Notes: generated by a model from the letters alone, not told the origin. Shown: positions 9,877 through 22,602, numbered from the stretch's first letter. The stretch is DNA of 64,000 bases from Brassica napus (GCF_020379485.1 NC_063439.1:8720466-8784465); one strand, 5' to 3'. Program-made: numbers and translations.

Positions 9877-12800
9877 TCTTTATATATAAAAGAAGGTTTG
9901 TATCCCTCCCAGGTATGCCACATGGGATGACAGCTTGGAAATTCGAAGCCTGTGAGCATGACACGTGTCCCGCATCCAAAAACGCATCACTTCATTTATT
10001 CTAAAAATATGACGGGTTGCGTTATGTGTTTGGGCTTTGTGTTTTCTGATGAAACTCAGCCCAAAGTCAAATGACGTAAGCCTCTCCAGCCGTGTTTCTT
10101 CAGAATTTAGGGTTCATCACGTTTTTTGTTCTACGCCGTTCGAAAGCTTGAGATGCTGGACTCGATGTGAGGAATAGTTCTATTCGATAGATTTTGATCG
10201 CGTCGTTTGATCTTCCAGGATGGTGTATAAGACGAATTGTCATGAGGCATCCCTGGTCGAGTTTCACTGGTATCGTTTCATTTGAGGTTCTTCTCCTCTG
10301 AAACTAGGTATGGGATCCATTGAAGTCTCCATAAACAACCATCTTTATTTCTTCGACTATCATTCAGATCTTATTATCTCTCTTCAGGCGATCCTTCTTC
10401 CATCGACACATACTCCTCGATTCTAAGGTTATTTCGTTCTTAAATAATTTTGGGAATCTCTATCTCTCTTTGTTCACCTGTTGAATCGATTTAATGAAGG
10501 TGATTTACAGGAGACATGGCCAGAGCCATAACTGTGAACTCCTTCAGATCTTACTCTGTCCGACAGATCTTCCGAGCATCTCACGGTTTCGGTGATTCTT
10601 GCTTGGCTTAACAACGGCGGCAGTGAAGATGGCGGTTCTTGCTTGGCTCAAAGGCGGGGATTGGAGCATGGTGAATCGAGAGTGGTTCGGGCAGGACGAG
10701 GTTTGGCTTAAAGCTCCGACGAGGCGATGCTGCTAATAGTGACGTCCAATGATTATGGTGCTTACTCTGAACATTACCAGGATCCTTCTGATATATCTAC
10801 AGGTAAAAAACATTGTTTGTAGCATTTATAGGTTTTATTACAGAGGGAAATACAAAAAAAATAGTTGAATGAAACAAGTGCTTGAGCACTACAATAAGAA
10901 CAAGTTAAAGATGACATCTCACCTTCGAAAGCATCCGTCTTGGAATAAGAATTTTGCATCAGCGGTCTTGGTGGTTATATAATGCAGGTTTGTTCAGTGG
11001 GCTCAGCGAGCAATCGATACATCACATGTTGAAGCAGAGAGTAATGAGAATGGTATTGGTTTTGGCAAGCTTATGGATGTTACAGTGGTAAGTTTTTCTC
11101 TTCGTGTGTTTTTGCTTAGAAAATTATAGTTAAAAGACTTTTTGAGTTGTTAATGACTAAAGGCTATTCGATGATTTACAACAGGATTCATAGCGATGTA
11201 TAACATAAGCTAGCGGAGATGTCAATTGCTCATTACTCTTGAGTCAGCATTTTTTCTCGAATGGAAAATGTGGACTCTTGGAGTTCATTGAGAAACGGAT
11301 CAAGGTGAATGGTCACAAGGTGATTGTTCTTGCTGAAGAAGCAGAGCGAGAATTGATGTGCAAAAGCATGGAATCTAACAGACGCCTCTGATAACAAGCT
11401 TCTTAAAGATGTCGCTTTTGGCTAGAGCCATAAAGCATCAAGGTAAAAATTAGATTAATAGTTTCTCTTATGCCATTTCAGATATACTCTTTTATGGTTC
11501 AATTGTTTGGTTCAAAAGCCAGTAAACACACGTAGCCCTGATTACATATTTTTTTAGGTCAGTCTATGCTGAATCTATTTGGTTTCCTTCTTATTTCATT
11601 TTGTAAGAAAATCAAGTTACGAAAGAAAATTATTTATACATAAACTCAAGTTCACATGTTTGAGAGCTGTTTTTTTATTCAACATTAATTTTATTTTCAA
11701 TTTGTTCATGTATTGAAGAAATGGAGGGAGCAGCTCTACAGTTTGAGATCTATTGGAGTTGGTAAGTGAAGAATTCCCACAAAAGGGGTTTCTTGATGAT
11801 GTTGCATCCGCTGCTCAAACCAAATCACCAGAACTACTCCAAAACACATTCAAAGCTAAATTTACTCAGGGGAAAATAGATCAAGGATAAATAGATTCGG
11901 GTGAGTAGTTTTATCTTCTCATTGTCTTCATCAGTAAAGAGTTTGTTCCTGGGAATAAAATGGCATTTGCTTATAAAGAGAGTATTCAGATACGAAATGT
12001 TATAACATGTGTCGTTTGAAAGACAAAACTGCTCAAAGAGCTGCCAGAGAGTCCATGGCTGCGTATGGAAGTTGGAATCAAAGAGGCAAAGAGAAGTCAG
12101 CTTTTGTTTTTGATTTTCACCCTCTTCACTTGCATAATATAATCAGACATGAAAGGGTTATAACTTTATCTGTTCAGTGTTTGCCCCTCTGGTGTGTGTT
12201 TGTTGATTCATCTCTTGGACTCCTCCACTATTATCAACTTTTGGGAGTAATTTTAGATCCATCAAAGCCCTGAGTTTAATCTTTTTGTGGTTCCTTTAAA
12301 GTTTCAATCAAGTAATAACGTATAGTATGATACATTTTTACAGGAAAATGACAGTGGCTTTTACACCGGTGGCCCATTTCCTCTTTGTATCTGGGATGAC
12401 CATACTGTCTACTAAGGTGTGCGTTGGTGGTGATAAAAAGGAGAAAGAAGCAACTCTTACAAAAACTTCATTTGGTTTCATGACCAAAAACTCTCAGGAC
12501 ACATTATTTTCCAAGTTCACCAAGAAGGCATCCATCGCATAGGTTTTACGAGGATGAAATATGTGCCATATTAGTATCTATTTGAATAATGCTTACGGAT
12601 CAATATCATACCTTTTATCTACTCTGCTATGTTTTCTTCAAATATTATTATAGATTATGTTTAAGTTTGAACTTATGGTTATATATTACTCCTAAGTCAT
12701 TCAAACAAAGTTTCATATATGTACTCAAAATGTCAATCCATTAATTTTTTTTTTAAAACCCAGTCAATAATATTTAAAAATAAAATAAAACTACGTGTGA

Positions 12801-13442
12801 AAGGTTGAGCATATTTCACTGTTTGAAAAAAAAAGAATATGGTTTCGATCGTGATTAAGTTGTGATGGCTGTTGAGACTTTAGCTTAATTGTACAGTTTT
12901 TAAAGTTAATTTATTTCCAATCTGGCTTTAGACTCTTTAAAATTTTCAATGCTCTCTTTAAATTTCTCACAGCCAAAATAATTGATTTACTCTTTAAGTT
13001 GTTTGTTTTTCTTAAGAACACAATTTGATGTTTTTAATATTTCTAAAACCATAATAAAAAATTTAATAGTAACCGCAATGTACAATTGTAAAACACAGTT
13101 TAGTCAAAGTCAAGGACCATAATATCTTAGCCACCATAATATCTCGTCTCCAACAATCATGTAGGATAAAATATTTTTCAACATATTATTTTATACTTAT
13201 AAATTAACCAAATCTTTAAACCCACAAAACAAATATTTTTTATATTTTATTAATAGGTGTTTCAAATTGATATCATTTGTTTTTCTATACTATTTATGTA
13301 ATATAATATGATCTTTTTTGTAGTACATCATATCCATATCTTACAAATTTAAATCTAAAACACAAACCATAAGATCGTACAGAAAATAATAACTTAGATC
13401 ACAAATAAGGTATATCCCGCCCGTAGGGCGGGCCGACTCTAG
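9877..13442 (+). mobile_element. Helitron, non-autonomous, with a phosphofructokinase piece
   Basis: The 5' end TCTTTATATATAAAAGAAGG follows an A (9876). The 3' end has a perfect 7-bp hairpin (CCCGCCC GTA GGGCGGG, 13416-13432) followed six bases later by CTAG (13439-13442) and then T. Insertion between A and T with no duplication, a TC start and a hairpin plus CTRR end define Helitrons. There is no Rep/helicase frame, so it needs a partner. The 3.57-kb interior holds a captured PFK fragment (10988-11441), several unrecognised exon-like stretches (10510-10760, 11719-11900, 12007-12540) and an AT-rich 3' third. Confidence 0.85.
10988..11441 (+). pseudogene. Captured ATP-dependent 6-phosphofructokinase fragment
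   Basis: After a splice-acceptor-like CAG the frame reads FVQWAQRAIDTSHVEAESNE, then NGIGFGKLM. An intron-like GTAAG (about 11089) follows and a second exon (from about 11186) starts GFIAMY and later reads GLLEFIEKRIKVNGHKVIVL, MCKSMESN and NKLLKDVAFG. These are consecutive blocks of plant PFK, including the substrate-binding HVEAES region. In-frame stops and a frameshift (around 11214-11260 and 11390) break it. Several residues differ from the family, so the capture is not recent. Confidence 0.8.
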
Positions 13443-15596
13443 TACTATATATATTTGTATGATAGTATAGATTTAAAGTCGTGTTTATGGAATATTGTAA
13501 AAAAATTATAAAATATATGTTTGTTTGAAAGTTTCAAAACATATTATATGTAGGAAAAAATCTATGTTTTTATTACGTTAAATTCAAAGTTTAATAATTG
13601 TTCTAACAGAAATTAAAATCAATTAAAAGTAGAAAGAGAAAACATATTTGTAAGAATAAAAAAAATATATGTCAAGGGTAATATGACAATTATTATACAA
13701 ATATCATAGCCTAATTTCTTTTATGGTTATATGCTTAATTTGATGATATGTTATAGACATGAAGCCAAATTTCCCTTTAATCTTCCAGTGAGTTGGTATT
13801 GTGAATTGTGTTAGCGAGTGGTCCAAAAAACTTGTATGTATTTAAAATTCAGAACAGTTTAAGGAAGAAACCAGAATAAACTAACGTGTTTTGGTTGTCG
13901 TTAACAAGATCTCGGATCCATTTTTAGGAAAGTCAAAATCTTGATGACGAAATCAAGGAGACATTACTTTGATTGCATGTGACGGAACTGCTGTAAAATA
14001 TCTAAGTCTTGAGGTGTATAATGCAGAGTATAATTTCGTGGGCCTTGGTCTACTAGGTCTACGTACCAACCAATGTACTCAACATATATAAAATCGTTTC
14101 TCCGTACCAAAAAGAGGTATAAAGGTTTTATACCTAACTAACGTGCAAAAATTTATCACAATTATTTGAGTTGTGAGTGAATGATTCGGCTAACCTTATA
14201 ATCATTCGTCCGTCTACATTTTTCCTTGCACTTAATGGACTTTTTTCTTGTGTAGTCTGTACTATATCAATGTTGCAAGTTTTAATATTTTTTATACATT
14301 TCACTACCATTTGAAAGGAGATTCTATTCGCCCGGATAATAATTTAAAACTCCGTAATCAGAATCTTTATTTTGTATTTGCTAAGTTTTATTTTCTTTTA
14401 TCCCAAATCAGTTTGATTTCCTTGCAAATCTATAGTTATTTATGTAGTATTATTTTATTCCTGTTCTCTGTCTTTTGTTGGAGACTGATTATTGGCTGTT
14501 TTATGCATTGTATACAGTTTAAACTAGTATTAAGTAAGGCCAGATTCCAATTTGATAGTTGGAATTCGTAATCTCAACAGCTTAAAGGAAATAATCAAAG
14601 AATCATGTGGATGTAGTCACAATTTGTTTCAGCCAATGTTGTCATTATTAAAAATTAGTCATCATGGTATCTGTTTTACTTCTTCCAACACAGTTCATAC
14701 ATACATATATTTTACCACATATTTCTCTTTTGGTCAAAATCTTTTACCATATTTAAATCTAGACACCACAAAGTAGTAATATGATATAGTATATAAGATG
14801 CAAAATCAAAGAGCATTCTTACATAGAGAAAAAGAGAAAAGTTGATACTTTTGAGATTGTCTTTGTCTCCGGATTCTTCACAATGGAGGAATATATTACA
14901 TATGGGAAGAGTGTTTGCATTTTCTTTTAAAAAAAAGCAATATTTTCAAAATTCTAGATGCCCAAATTAGTGACCTAACGAAAACATTTTAATGCTGGCG
15001 ACTGATCATTTCATAAAATATCTTTTGCGTTCATATACTCTATCCAGTCATTTAGAGAACTAAGTTTTTCTTATTTTTGCTAAATTTAGAGAACTAAGTT
15101 AACCAAATTAAATGATATCTATATTTTAAAGCCACGTGTCTTACTTGAATTTTTATATAGTTTGAAATATATGAAATGTTGGGCATGACTCATTAGCTTT
15201 ATCGTTAGACCAAGTAACAATTTCATTTTTCTGTGAAAAATAAATATCTAACATGAAAATAAAATAATAAATAAATAAAAGCAGAGAAACGTGAACTTAC
15301 TTTTTGGTAATCCAGTAATTAAATAGCTCCCGCTATCAATATTTACAATTACATATTTCATATTCATATTCATATTCATGTTCAATATCAACCTCTTTTT
15401 ATAGTAGGACACCAGAAAAAAATGGTATGCACAGTGTGGAACACTTGGTAATATATATTGACAAAAAAAGGATAAAATAATTTGATAGAAATTAGAATAG
15501 GTAATATATGTGGAGTGCACCTAATTGGGAGTATGCGAGCAAAGCCCCCAAGTGGAGGGAAAGCTAAGTCATGCACCACTTGTTTCGCCTTTTTAG
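13443..15596. other. Intergenic, no gene seen
   Basis: AT-rich DNA with scattered open frames rich in Phe/Ile/Leu that look like chance reading of T-rich sequence. No RNA gene or paired repeat was found. Confidence 0.5.
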
Positions 15597-15651
15597 CTTA
15601 CGCTATCTCGTCGCATAAAAAAAAAAAAAAAAAAAAAACTTACGCTATCTC
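15597..15651 (+). repeat. Minimal retroposition footprint: duplication around a bare poly(A)
   Basis: The 13-mer CTTACGCTATCTC occurs at 15597-15609 and again at 15639-15651. Between the copies lie only GTCGCAT and 22 A residues. This is the structure left by LINE-type target-primed reverse transcription when almost the whole copy is 5'-truncated. Confidence 0.75.
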
Positions 15652-15729
15652 TTTGTGTTAAATAGAAAGTACAAACTCTTGCGTGTATATACGTATATCT
15701 TTCTATACGATTGGTGCGTATACATACTA

Positions 15730-16134
15730 GAGCATGTTTATTACAGACTTTTAGGTTGGGCTTTATAGCGTAATATATATATATATATTTTTTTTTTTTG
15801 AATTATACAGAGGTATCCTGGCCCCACAGAAGTGATCCAGACTAGTCACGTGTTGCCACGTGTCGGTCCTCTGTCCCTGGTGATGCCGAAATGTTAATTC
15901 CCCAGTGGCCGGGATTCGAACTCAGGTGGTGGTACTCACAGCTGTAAGCCCTTTACCACTAGAGCTAGAAACCCCGGTTTTATAGCGTAATATAAGATAC
16001 AGTTTCTTAGCTTTTAACTAAAAAAACTAAGTGATATAAAAAACGTCTCTTAGCTTTTTTAATTAAAAACTAAGAGACTTTATCTTATATCACGCTAAGA
16101 ACCCTAACCTAAGATAACTGCAATAACCATACTC
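15730..16134. mobile_element. Harbinger/Tourist-like MITE, split by a SINE
   Basis: The left end GAGCATGTTTATTACAG and the right end read inward (GAGTATGGTTATTGCAG) are terminal inverted repeats with two mismatches in 17. Further pairing continues inside (AAGATA.AGT.TCTTAG blocks). The right flank is TTA and the left is CTA, one mismatch from the TTA expected for this superfamily. Without the inserted SINE and its duplication the MITE would be about 200 bp. Confidence 0.7.
15785..15976 (-). mobile_element. tRNA-derived SINE inside the MITE
   Basis: Reading the minus strand from 15976: CCGGGGTTTCTAGCTCTAGTGG holds an A-box-like TCTAGTGG, and GAGTTCGAATCCC (about 15917-15905) is a good B box, so an RNA polymerase III promoter is present. 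The body runs about 180 bp to a poly(A) tail, seen as the T run at 15788-15799. The 15-bp sequence TTTATAGCGTAATAT flanks it on both sides as a target duplication. Confidence 0.8.
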
Positions 16135-16165
16135 TTACTTCTATAACTGGTATTATAGTATTGAA

Positions 16166-16362
16166 TTAGGATAAGATTCGCGCCTTGCGCGGAATGAGAT
16201 TAAAATTATATTATTAAATAAAAAATTTACACATATATATATATGTATATATATATATAGTTTTTAACTTACATATTAATATGAGTATGAATGGCATAAT
16301 TGATTAGATGCTTGGTGGTGCGATAAGACTCACATGAGTAGTGATCGTGAAATAACAATCAA
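16166..16362 (-). mobile_element. Helitron 3'-end fragment
   Basis: On the minus strand the sequence ends with a hairpin (CCGCGC AAG GCGCG) and CTAA at 16169-16166. This is the same layout as, and clearly related in sequence to, the Helitron at 16363-17400 that lies immediately beside it. Only about 200 bp remain, so this older copy was probably interrupted by the neighbour. Confidence 0.5.
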
Positions 16363-17400
16363 CTAGGTTAAGATCCGCGCATTGCACGGAATGAACATTA
16401 TATATAAAAATTATTTTATGTATTAAATATTTTTACATATTATGAAATAATAAATATATATTGAATAATTAAAAGTCGGTAACTATTAGATATATAATTA
16501 AATTGGTGTGAACATATAAATAAATTTTATTAATCTAAAAAATATTTTTTTTTATATTTGATAGGATATGTAATTAAATTTAAATGATACTAACATACAT
16601 AGTATATTTTAGTATATTTTTAATATTAATGTCTATTAAATGATGATTTCTACTCATATATTTTTTTGATCATTTGTATCTTTTAAAAAAAATTTAAATT
16701 ACTGATAACAAAATTTTTATTGTGGGATTAATAGTTTTAGTAATTTATTTTTAAAAAATAAGTTGTCAATGTTCGTTCAAAAATTTTATCAAAAATATTG
16801 TTCAAAGTAAATTTTGAAACTAAATTATTTATGTATTTTATATGGTTTATAGTTTAATTTAAAACGATATATATATATATATATATATTAAAATAATTAA
16901 TTAAATTAGACTTTTTGCTTATATAATTTTGTAATCATTTGTATTTCTTCATAACAAATATTTTAAACTTTGGATCACAAAATTTGAATGTGAGGTTTTT
17001 AACAGTTTTAGTAATTTATAGTCGTTTTTAAAAATTCAAAATATAACATATACAGAAAAATCTAAATTTTTATTATATGGTTATTGTGGTTGTTTAATTT
17101 ATTTAATAGTTTTAAATTAAACAAATATGATAGAAGATACACTAATTTTTTTTTATCAAATCTTTATTATTCAAAATCATTAATTGCCATATATACTTTA
17201 GCCACATTAGGTAATTCTGTAAATTTTATTAAAGGAAATAATAAAGTACATTAATGATGAATTTATTGTTAGTTTAATAAAAAGCTTATTATATAATTAG
17301 ATGGACCAACATATTTCTCTAATGATTCTAAGAATCAACCTAGTGATGACATGTGGCTACAAAAAGAAGTTGTAATGTTTCTCAAATAATATATAGGGGA
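16363..17400 (-). mobile_element. Short non-autonomous Helitron, copy A
   Basis: Minus strand: it starts TCCCCTATATATTATTTGAG at 17400, after A, and ends with a hairpin (CCGTGC AATG CGCGG) and CTAG at 16366-16363, before T. It is 1038 bp long, AT-rich and non-coding. It is a sister of the copy at 40353-41410: both have the subterminal TGTAGCCACATGTCATCAC and the internal ACTTTAGCCACATTAGG. Confidence 0.85.
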
Positions 17401-17486
17401 TTTTGAAACACCTTGAACGATGAAAGGATCAAATTGTCTAACCAATTCTTTCTTTACGGTACCATGGACCATGTATTCCTATACCA

Positions 17487-17893
17487 TAAGTGTTTTCAAA
17501 ACTGGACCGACCCGGGAGTTGGGCCAGGTTAGATCATGAACCGGTCACGTAGTCAGGTTGGATCTAACAATTGGGTTGACCATGAAGATGTCAAATAGTC
17601 GGATTGGATCTCAAAGTTATTTAGTTTTATAAAAACCACTAAAATTATCAAAAATATGAAAATATTTTATAATTATAATATTTTTATATTGGTTATTTTT
17701 GTCATTAATATTTTACATTTGATTTTTATTTATACTTTTATTGTATCATATTTACTAATTTTACTTTTAAATTTTTATATCTAAAACAATATTGAACCAA
17801 ATTATTGAACCAGGTTTGACATGGTCAAATCATATTGAACCGCAACTCAAATAAATTTTGGTCCAGCTTCAAGTCGGTTTTAAAAATATTGCA
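17487..17893. mobile_element. Probable MITE with imperfect inverted ends
   Basis: The left part reads GTTTTCAAAACTGGACCGAC and the right part, read inward, ATTTTTAAAACCGACTTGAA then GCTGGACC. Both halves carry GGTT/TTGAACC-type repeats. I could not fix a target duplication, so the borders and class are uncertain. Confidence 0.35.
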
Positions 17894-18030
17894 TTATGTA
17901 TAAAACACTATAAAAATACTTAAAAAGGTGAGATATTATAAAACTTTAAAATATGTACTGTGGCAAAACAATATTTTGGAAAGTTAATATATGTAATTAA
18001 CTATATACACAACAATCCTATAACTACAAT

Positions 18031-18271
18031 CAGAGCCGGTCCTAGAATATGAAAGGTTGGATGAAAAAAAAAAATGTGGCCACTTTTGAAGTACAAAAAA
18101 TAGAAAGTGGAATCATGGATGTTGGTTGTCGAACCCATGATCTGTTGATTATGTGAACATGAGTTTACCACTAGACTACAGAAAACATCTATAGTTTGTG
18201 TCCGAATTTAATAAATAAATTATACGGCCGCAAGCGGGTGCTTCGTCAGCCTTGTGCAAAGGCCAGCACTG
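18031..18271. mobile_element. hAT-like MITE with 8-bp duplication and internal tRNA-like sequence
   Basis: ACTACAAT flanks both sides (18023-18030 and 18272-18279), the 8-bp duplication of hAT elements. The ends CAGAGCCGGTCCT and, inward from the right, CAGTGCTGGCCTT agree at 10 of 13 positions. The interior on the minus strand (about 18183-18120) contains TAGTCTAGTGG and, further on, GGGTTCGACAACC, which resemble pol III A and B boxes at a tRNA-like spacing. Confidence 0.8.
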
Positions 18272-19526
18272 ACTACAATGAATGATTTGTTACTAATATG
18301 TAAATAATATAATTGCTTAGTATAAGGATTGCCTTATTTCCGATTTATTATTGAACTATATTAGGAAAAGGAATAAAATAAATATACCTAATGACCAAAT
18401 AACTTGCCCACTAAATATGGAAGAAATATTTAAGCATTGACTATAAAGTTAATGTTTCAAAGTTTAATTTTAAGAATGTCGTCTTGAAATTTTTTCAATT
18501 CTTTCCTTATTTCATTCAAGTGATTTTAACAGAGACAATCAAATTTATGTGTTGATCATGTGCTTTGCATAAATTATTCGTAATAGTTATGACTATTATA
18601 ATTTTTCTAATTTAAGATATATATAAACTTTAGAAATATCAGGAAAAATGAACAAACAAAACATTATTTTCCAGTAACAATATAGAGAAATAAACAAAAT
18701 GAACAAACTATGCCACGTTGATATAATTGCATGAGGTTTATAAATCTCAGTAAAATGGAACAAACAGAACATTAACCCTATAGAAATGTTGCAGGTTTTA
18801 TGAAACTTAATTCGCTTAGCAACATAAAAGTATCCAATTGAATATTTAGTATTGCTATATTCTTAGCTTTAAGTTTATCTTGTAATCATAGTTGAAGAAA
18901 ATTGAAGCTTAGAATTGCTTTTGCAAGTCCGTATGAGCATAAATCATAACTTAGCTTGTTCTAAAATCTTCTACTATTGTGATTGGATTCCAATCTTATT
19001 ACTATTTTTACCTTCATATTGTATGAGTTTATGTATGTGTGGATGTTCTCTAATCAACCTATTTTTGTACAGGTTCTATAATGTTACGCTAGTTAAGTTC
19101 AACGCAGCGGTATATTTATACGTGCTATTCTATGAAATTAATCAAAGGCGTGTTGTTTTCTATGAGAGATAAAAATCGTGTGTGAAAAATCACACAGTAT
19201 AGCTATAATATAACAAAACAGTATGAAGTATTATAAGTGTAGTTGCATTGTTGTATAAAGACATATCAATGGCAAAGTTAGTAATTACTCTAGATATTAG
19301 TAGGCTTAAATAAAAATGAGCTGAGGAGAATTATCATCTTGACACATCATCAAAATAGCATGTTTGTAAATATAATACACTTTTAAGGTTATTCTTTTTT
19401 TTGCTCTTCTTTTAATAAGAAAGGGATAGCTGGCCCCAGAAAACAACATTTTCTTTTCCAAAAAAAAAACTTGACTTCCACATAACGTAACACCACCATG
19501 ACATTATACAAAAGAAGGTGATAAAG
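18272..19526. other. Intergenic, no gene seen
   Basis: AT-rich DNA. Open frames such as that at 18915-19172 have no recognisable domain and look accidental. Confidence 0.5.
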
Positions 19527-19888
19527 ATTAATGAATGAGAAAAATGTTTAAAAAATCCTCAACTTTCTAAATTGGACTATTATAATCCCCAACTTTTGGA
19601 AAGGCCCAATAGCATATAATCTTTTCTTTGACTTTTTAAAAAATCCCTAACTTTTCTTTGACTGGATCAATTTAAGCATGACGTTAATTCCACTAACAGA
19701 ATGTTTAAACTCAGTTAATTTCCGTCGTTAATGAAAACGATGTCGTTTTCTCTCAATTAAAAAAGAACAGAAGTCGAAGTCTTCTTTCCCAAATCGATTT
19801 GGAGATTCTCTGAAACACAAACCCTAAATCGCAAACCACCACCAAAATTCTCTAATCCTAGACGAAGTATATCGTATAGAGAGGAGAG

Positions 19889-22602
19889 ATGGGTAATAAG
19901 AAGAACAAGAAGTCTCGAAAAGAGAAATTGGGCGGTGCAAGCTCTATAGACGCGTCGGGGCATTCTCGTGGCGAGCTTATCAGAGAATCATCTGAAGTAG
20001 CTGGGGCCAAAAGTGGATCGAAAAGAACAATTGGAGTCAATGGTGTACGAGGTAAGAAGAAAAAGACCAAATCATATGTAGTCGACAGGGAAAAAGAAGA
20101 AGGAATCAGCGACGACGAAGCCGATGAAGTTGTTGATGACGACGAAGCTGGTGAAGTTGTTGGCGGCGACGAAGCTGATGAAATCCCAGACAACAAACAA
20201 GTCCTCGATGATGACGCAGGCGGTCATGTCAAGGAAGAAACTGCTCGCGATTTGACTGTCTTCTTCGGAGAAGAAGCGAGGAATGATGATTGTGAGAATG
20301 ATGAAGATACTGGGGACGAATGGACATGGGAGGATGAAAACGTTCCAGATCCTTTATCATCAGATGATGAAAATGAAGAACAATCAATTCCTAGTTTAGC
20401 CTACAGAGAAGATGTGGATCCAGAGGCATTGCTTGGACTGGGAAACACTTTCTCCGCTGCTGAAGAATTCAAACACACCCTTCTCAGATATACATTAAAA
20501 ACCCGGCGTAACATCAAGCTTTATCGGTCCACTTCTTTGAAGTTAGGTGTGAAATGTGCTGATGAAGATAGCTCGTGTCCCTGGAGGGTGTATAATTCTT
20601 ATGAGAAGAGCAAACAAAAGCTGATGATCAAAGTTTATATGAGTGAGCACGAGTGTGAGATAACAGGACACTCAAATTTTTTGAAGTGTTCTACTATAGC
20701 AATGTTGTTCGCTGAGAGGCTGAGATTGAATCCGAAAATCACCAAGCATGAGATTGCTTCTGAGATCCAGAGAGAGTATAGGATGTTTGTGAGTGTGGAA
20801 GCTTGTGGGAATGCGAAGACAAAGGTTATGAAACAAAGAAAAGCAAGCTAAAAAGAAAATTTCAACAAGATATGGGATTATCAAGCAGAGATTTTTTGAA
20901 CTAACTCTGACACTACAATAGAAATTGAAACTATCCATGGGCCGACAGTAGGAAGTAAATAACGGTTTTTCCGGCTCTATGTTTGCTTTCATGCTCAGAA
21001 GGAGACTTGGAAGACTACTTATAGACCAATAATAGGTTTAGATGGAGCATTTCTTAAGTGAGACATTAATGGTCATCTCTTGGCTGCTGAGGACATGATG
21101 GAGACAATTGAATTTTTCATATTGCATGGGCAGTAGTAGAAGTGGAAAATGACACAAATTGGGACTGGTTTGTGAGACACCTCACAAATAACTTGGTCTT
21201 AGGGGATGACAAAGGCTATGCTATATTATTTGACAAACAAAAGGTAAGTGTCTGGTTTTTTAAAGCATCTCATTGTTTTCATGGTTTGTTAGTTATACTT
21301 AACTGTCTAAATCTTGTAATTGGCAGGGTTTAGTGTAAGCAGTCCACACCATTCTTCCGGAAGTTGAGCATAGACAGTGTTGCAGACACATCTTTGATAA
21401 TTGGAAGAAAGGCAACCATGACATGACACTACAAAGACTCTTCTGGCGAATATCAAGGAGTTATACAACAGGAGATTTTAAAATGTGGAGTGATAAGCTG
21501 AAAGAGTACAATCCAGGCGCCTATGATACTCTTCAAGTCACCAAACCAAAAACTTGGTCCAGAGCATATTTCAAATTAGAGACGCTGTACAACAATAATC
21601 TGAATAACCTAAGCGAGTCCTTCAACATAACCATCCGTGAAGCAAGAAGAAAGCCATTATTGGAGATGTTAGAGGACATAAGGAGACAATGTATGGTTAG
21701 AAATGCGAAAAGGACTGTAATAGCTAATAGAGCTAAGATAAAGTTCACAAAGACGACGCATCTTCGGTTGGCTATAGTGGAGTCGAAGTCTAAGGATTGT
21801 ATGAGCTTTCCAGCAGTTGGTCCAGTCACAGAGGTTGATTATAATGGTGTGGCTTATGCTGTTGATATGTCTGAGCTAAGTTGTGGGTGTATCCAATGGC
21901 AAATGACTGGAATTCTATGCATTCATGCCGCCTATGTGATCCTTAAAAAAAGGTAAAAGACTTTCTACTTTGTTTCTCCTTGTTACACCATAGCTATGTG
22001 GCGTCAAACCTATAGCATGGAGGTAAGTCATGTCCAAGGGAAGAAATTATAGCCTGATACGGGTAGATTAGGTGTCATCCCCCTTCTTCGGAGAAAAAGA
22101 AAACCGGGAAGACGAAAAAACCATGATAGGTTTAAAAGCAAGGGTGAGATAGATTCTAAGAAGAAGGGTGAATCAGTTTCTTCAATTGATAGTACGAAGC
22201 TAACTCGTGATGATCGAGTTATAACATGTTCAAGCAAGATGGTCATAACAGGAAGACATGTAAGAATGACTTTGTTGAAGCACAAGCCAAGAAACCACGA
22301 GGCCGCCCTAGAAAAAATCAGGTAAGTTGAAAGTGTTTATGGTTAGTTTCTAGTCTTATTAGACTCGCTTGAACATATTTTCTCTTTGTAAGTACCATCT
22401 TATGCATCAGCATCACAACCAACCGAGGGACAGTTCCATACATGCATCATCACAACCAACCCAACCACAGTTCCATGCATCATCATCACAACCAACCCAG
22501 CCACAAGTTTCAACAGAGCCACAAGGGTCAGCGAGATGGGAACAAGCCACACATGAACCACCAAGCTCAGAAGCGTCGGGATGGGGACGATGGTTTCCAT
22601 GA
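19889..22602 (+). pseudogene. MULE transposase, degenerate
   Basis: From the ATG at 19889, 320 codons are open. They include a basic start (MGNKKNKKSRKEK), a long Asp/Glu-rich stretch and the MuDR DNA-binding region (SSCPWRVYNS ... EHECEITGHSNF). In the same frame four stops follow, at the positions around QRKAS, AEIF, TVGSK and GAFLK; the last looks like a Trp codon changed to TGA within the conserved IIGLDGAFLKWDINGHLL region. A frameshift lies near 21085. The catalytic part continues as WDWFVRHL and, after a probable intron (21245-21326), AVHTILPEVEHRQCCRHIF. A C-terminal SWIM zinc finger (CGCIQWQMTGILCIHA, about 21885-21935) and a frameshifted zinc knuckle plus RGRPRKNQ tail (22222-22322) follow. 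It cannot make a working transposase. Confidence 0.9.

Noticed and set aside
13430..13432. GC-rich inverted repeat at 13416-13432 as a transcription terminator or CRISPR-like repeat
   Set aside because: It is a single copy, and its position just before CTAG|T makes it the Helitron 3' hairpin.
15905..15976. A true tRNA gene on the minus strand
   Set aside because: It has A and B boxes but no cloverleaf can be completed, and a poly(A)-tailed body with a target duplication follows, so it is a SINE.
19858..20196. Minus-strand Ser/Pro-rich frame
   Set aside because: It is the reverse shadow of the acidic repeat region of the transposase.
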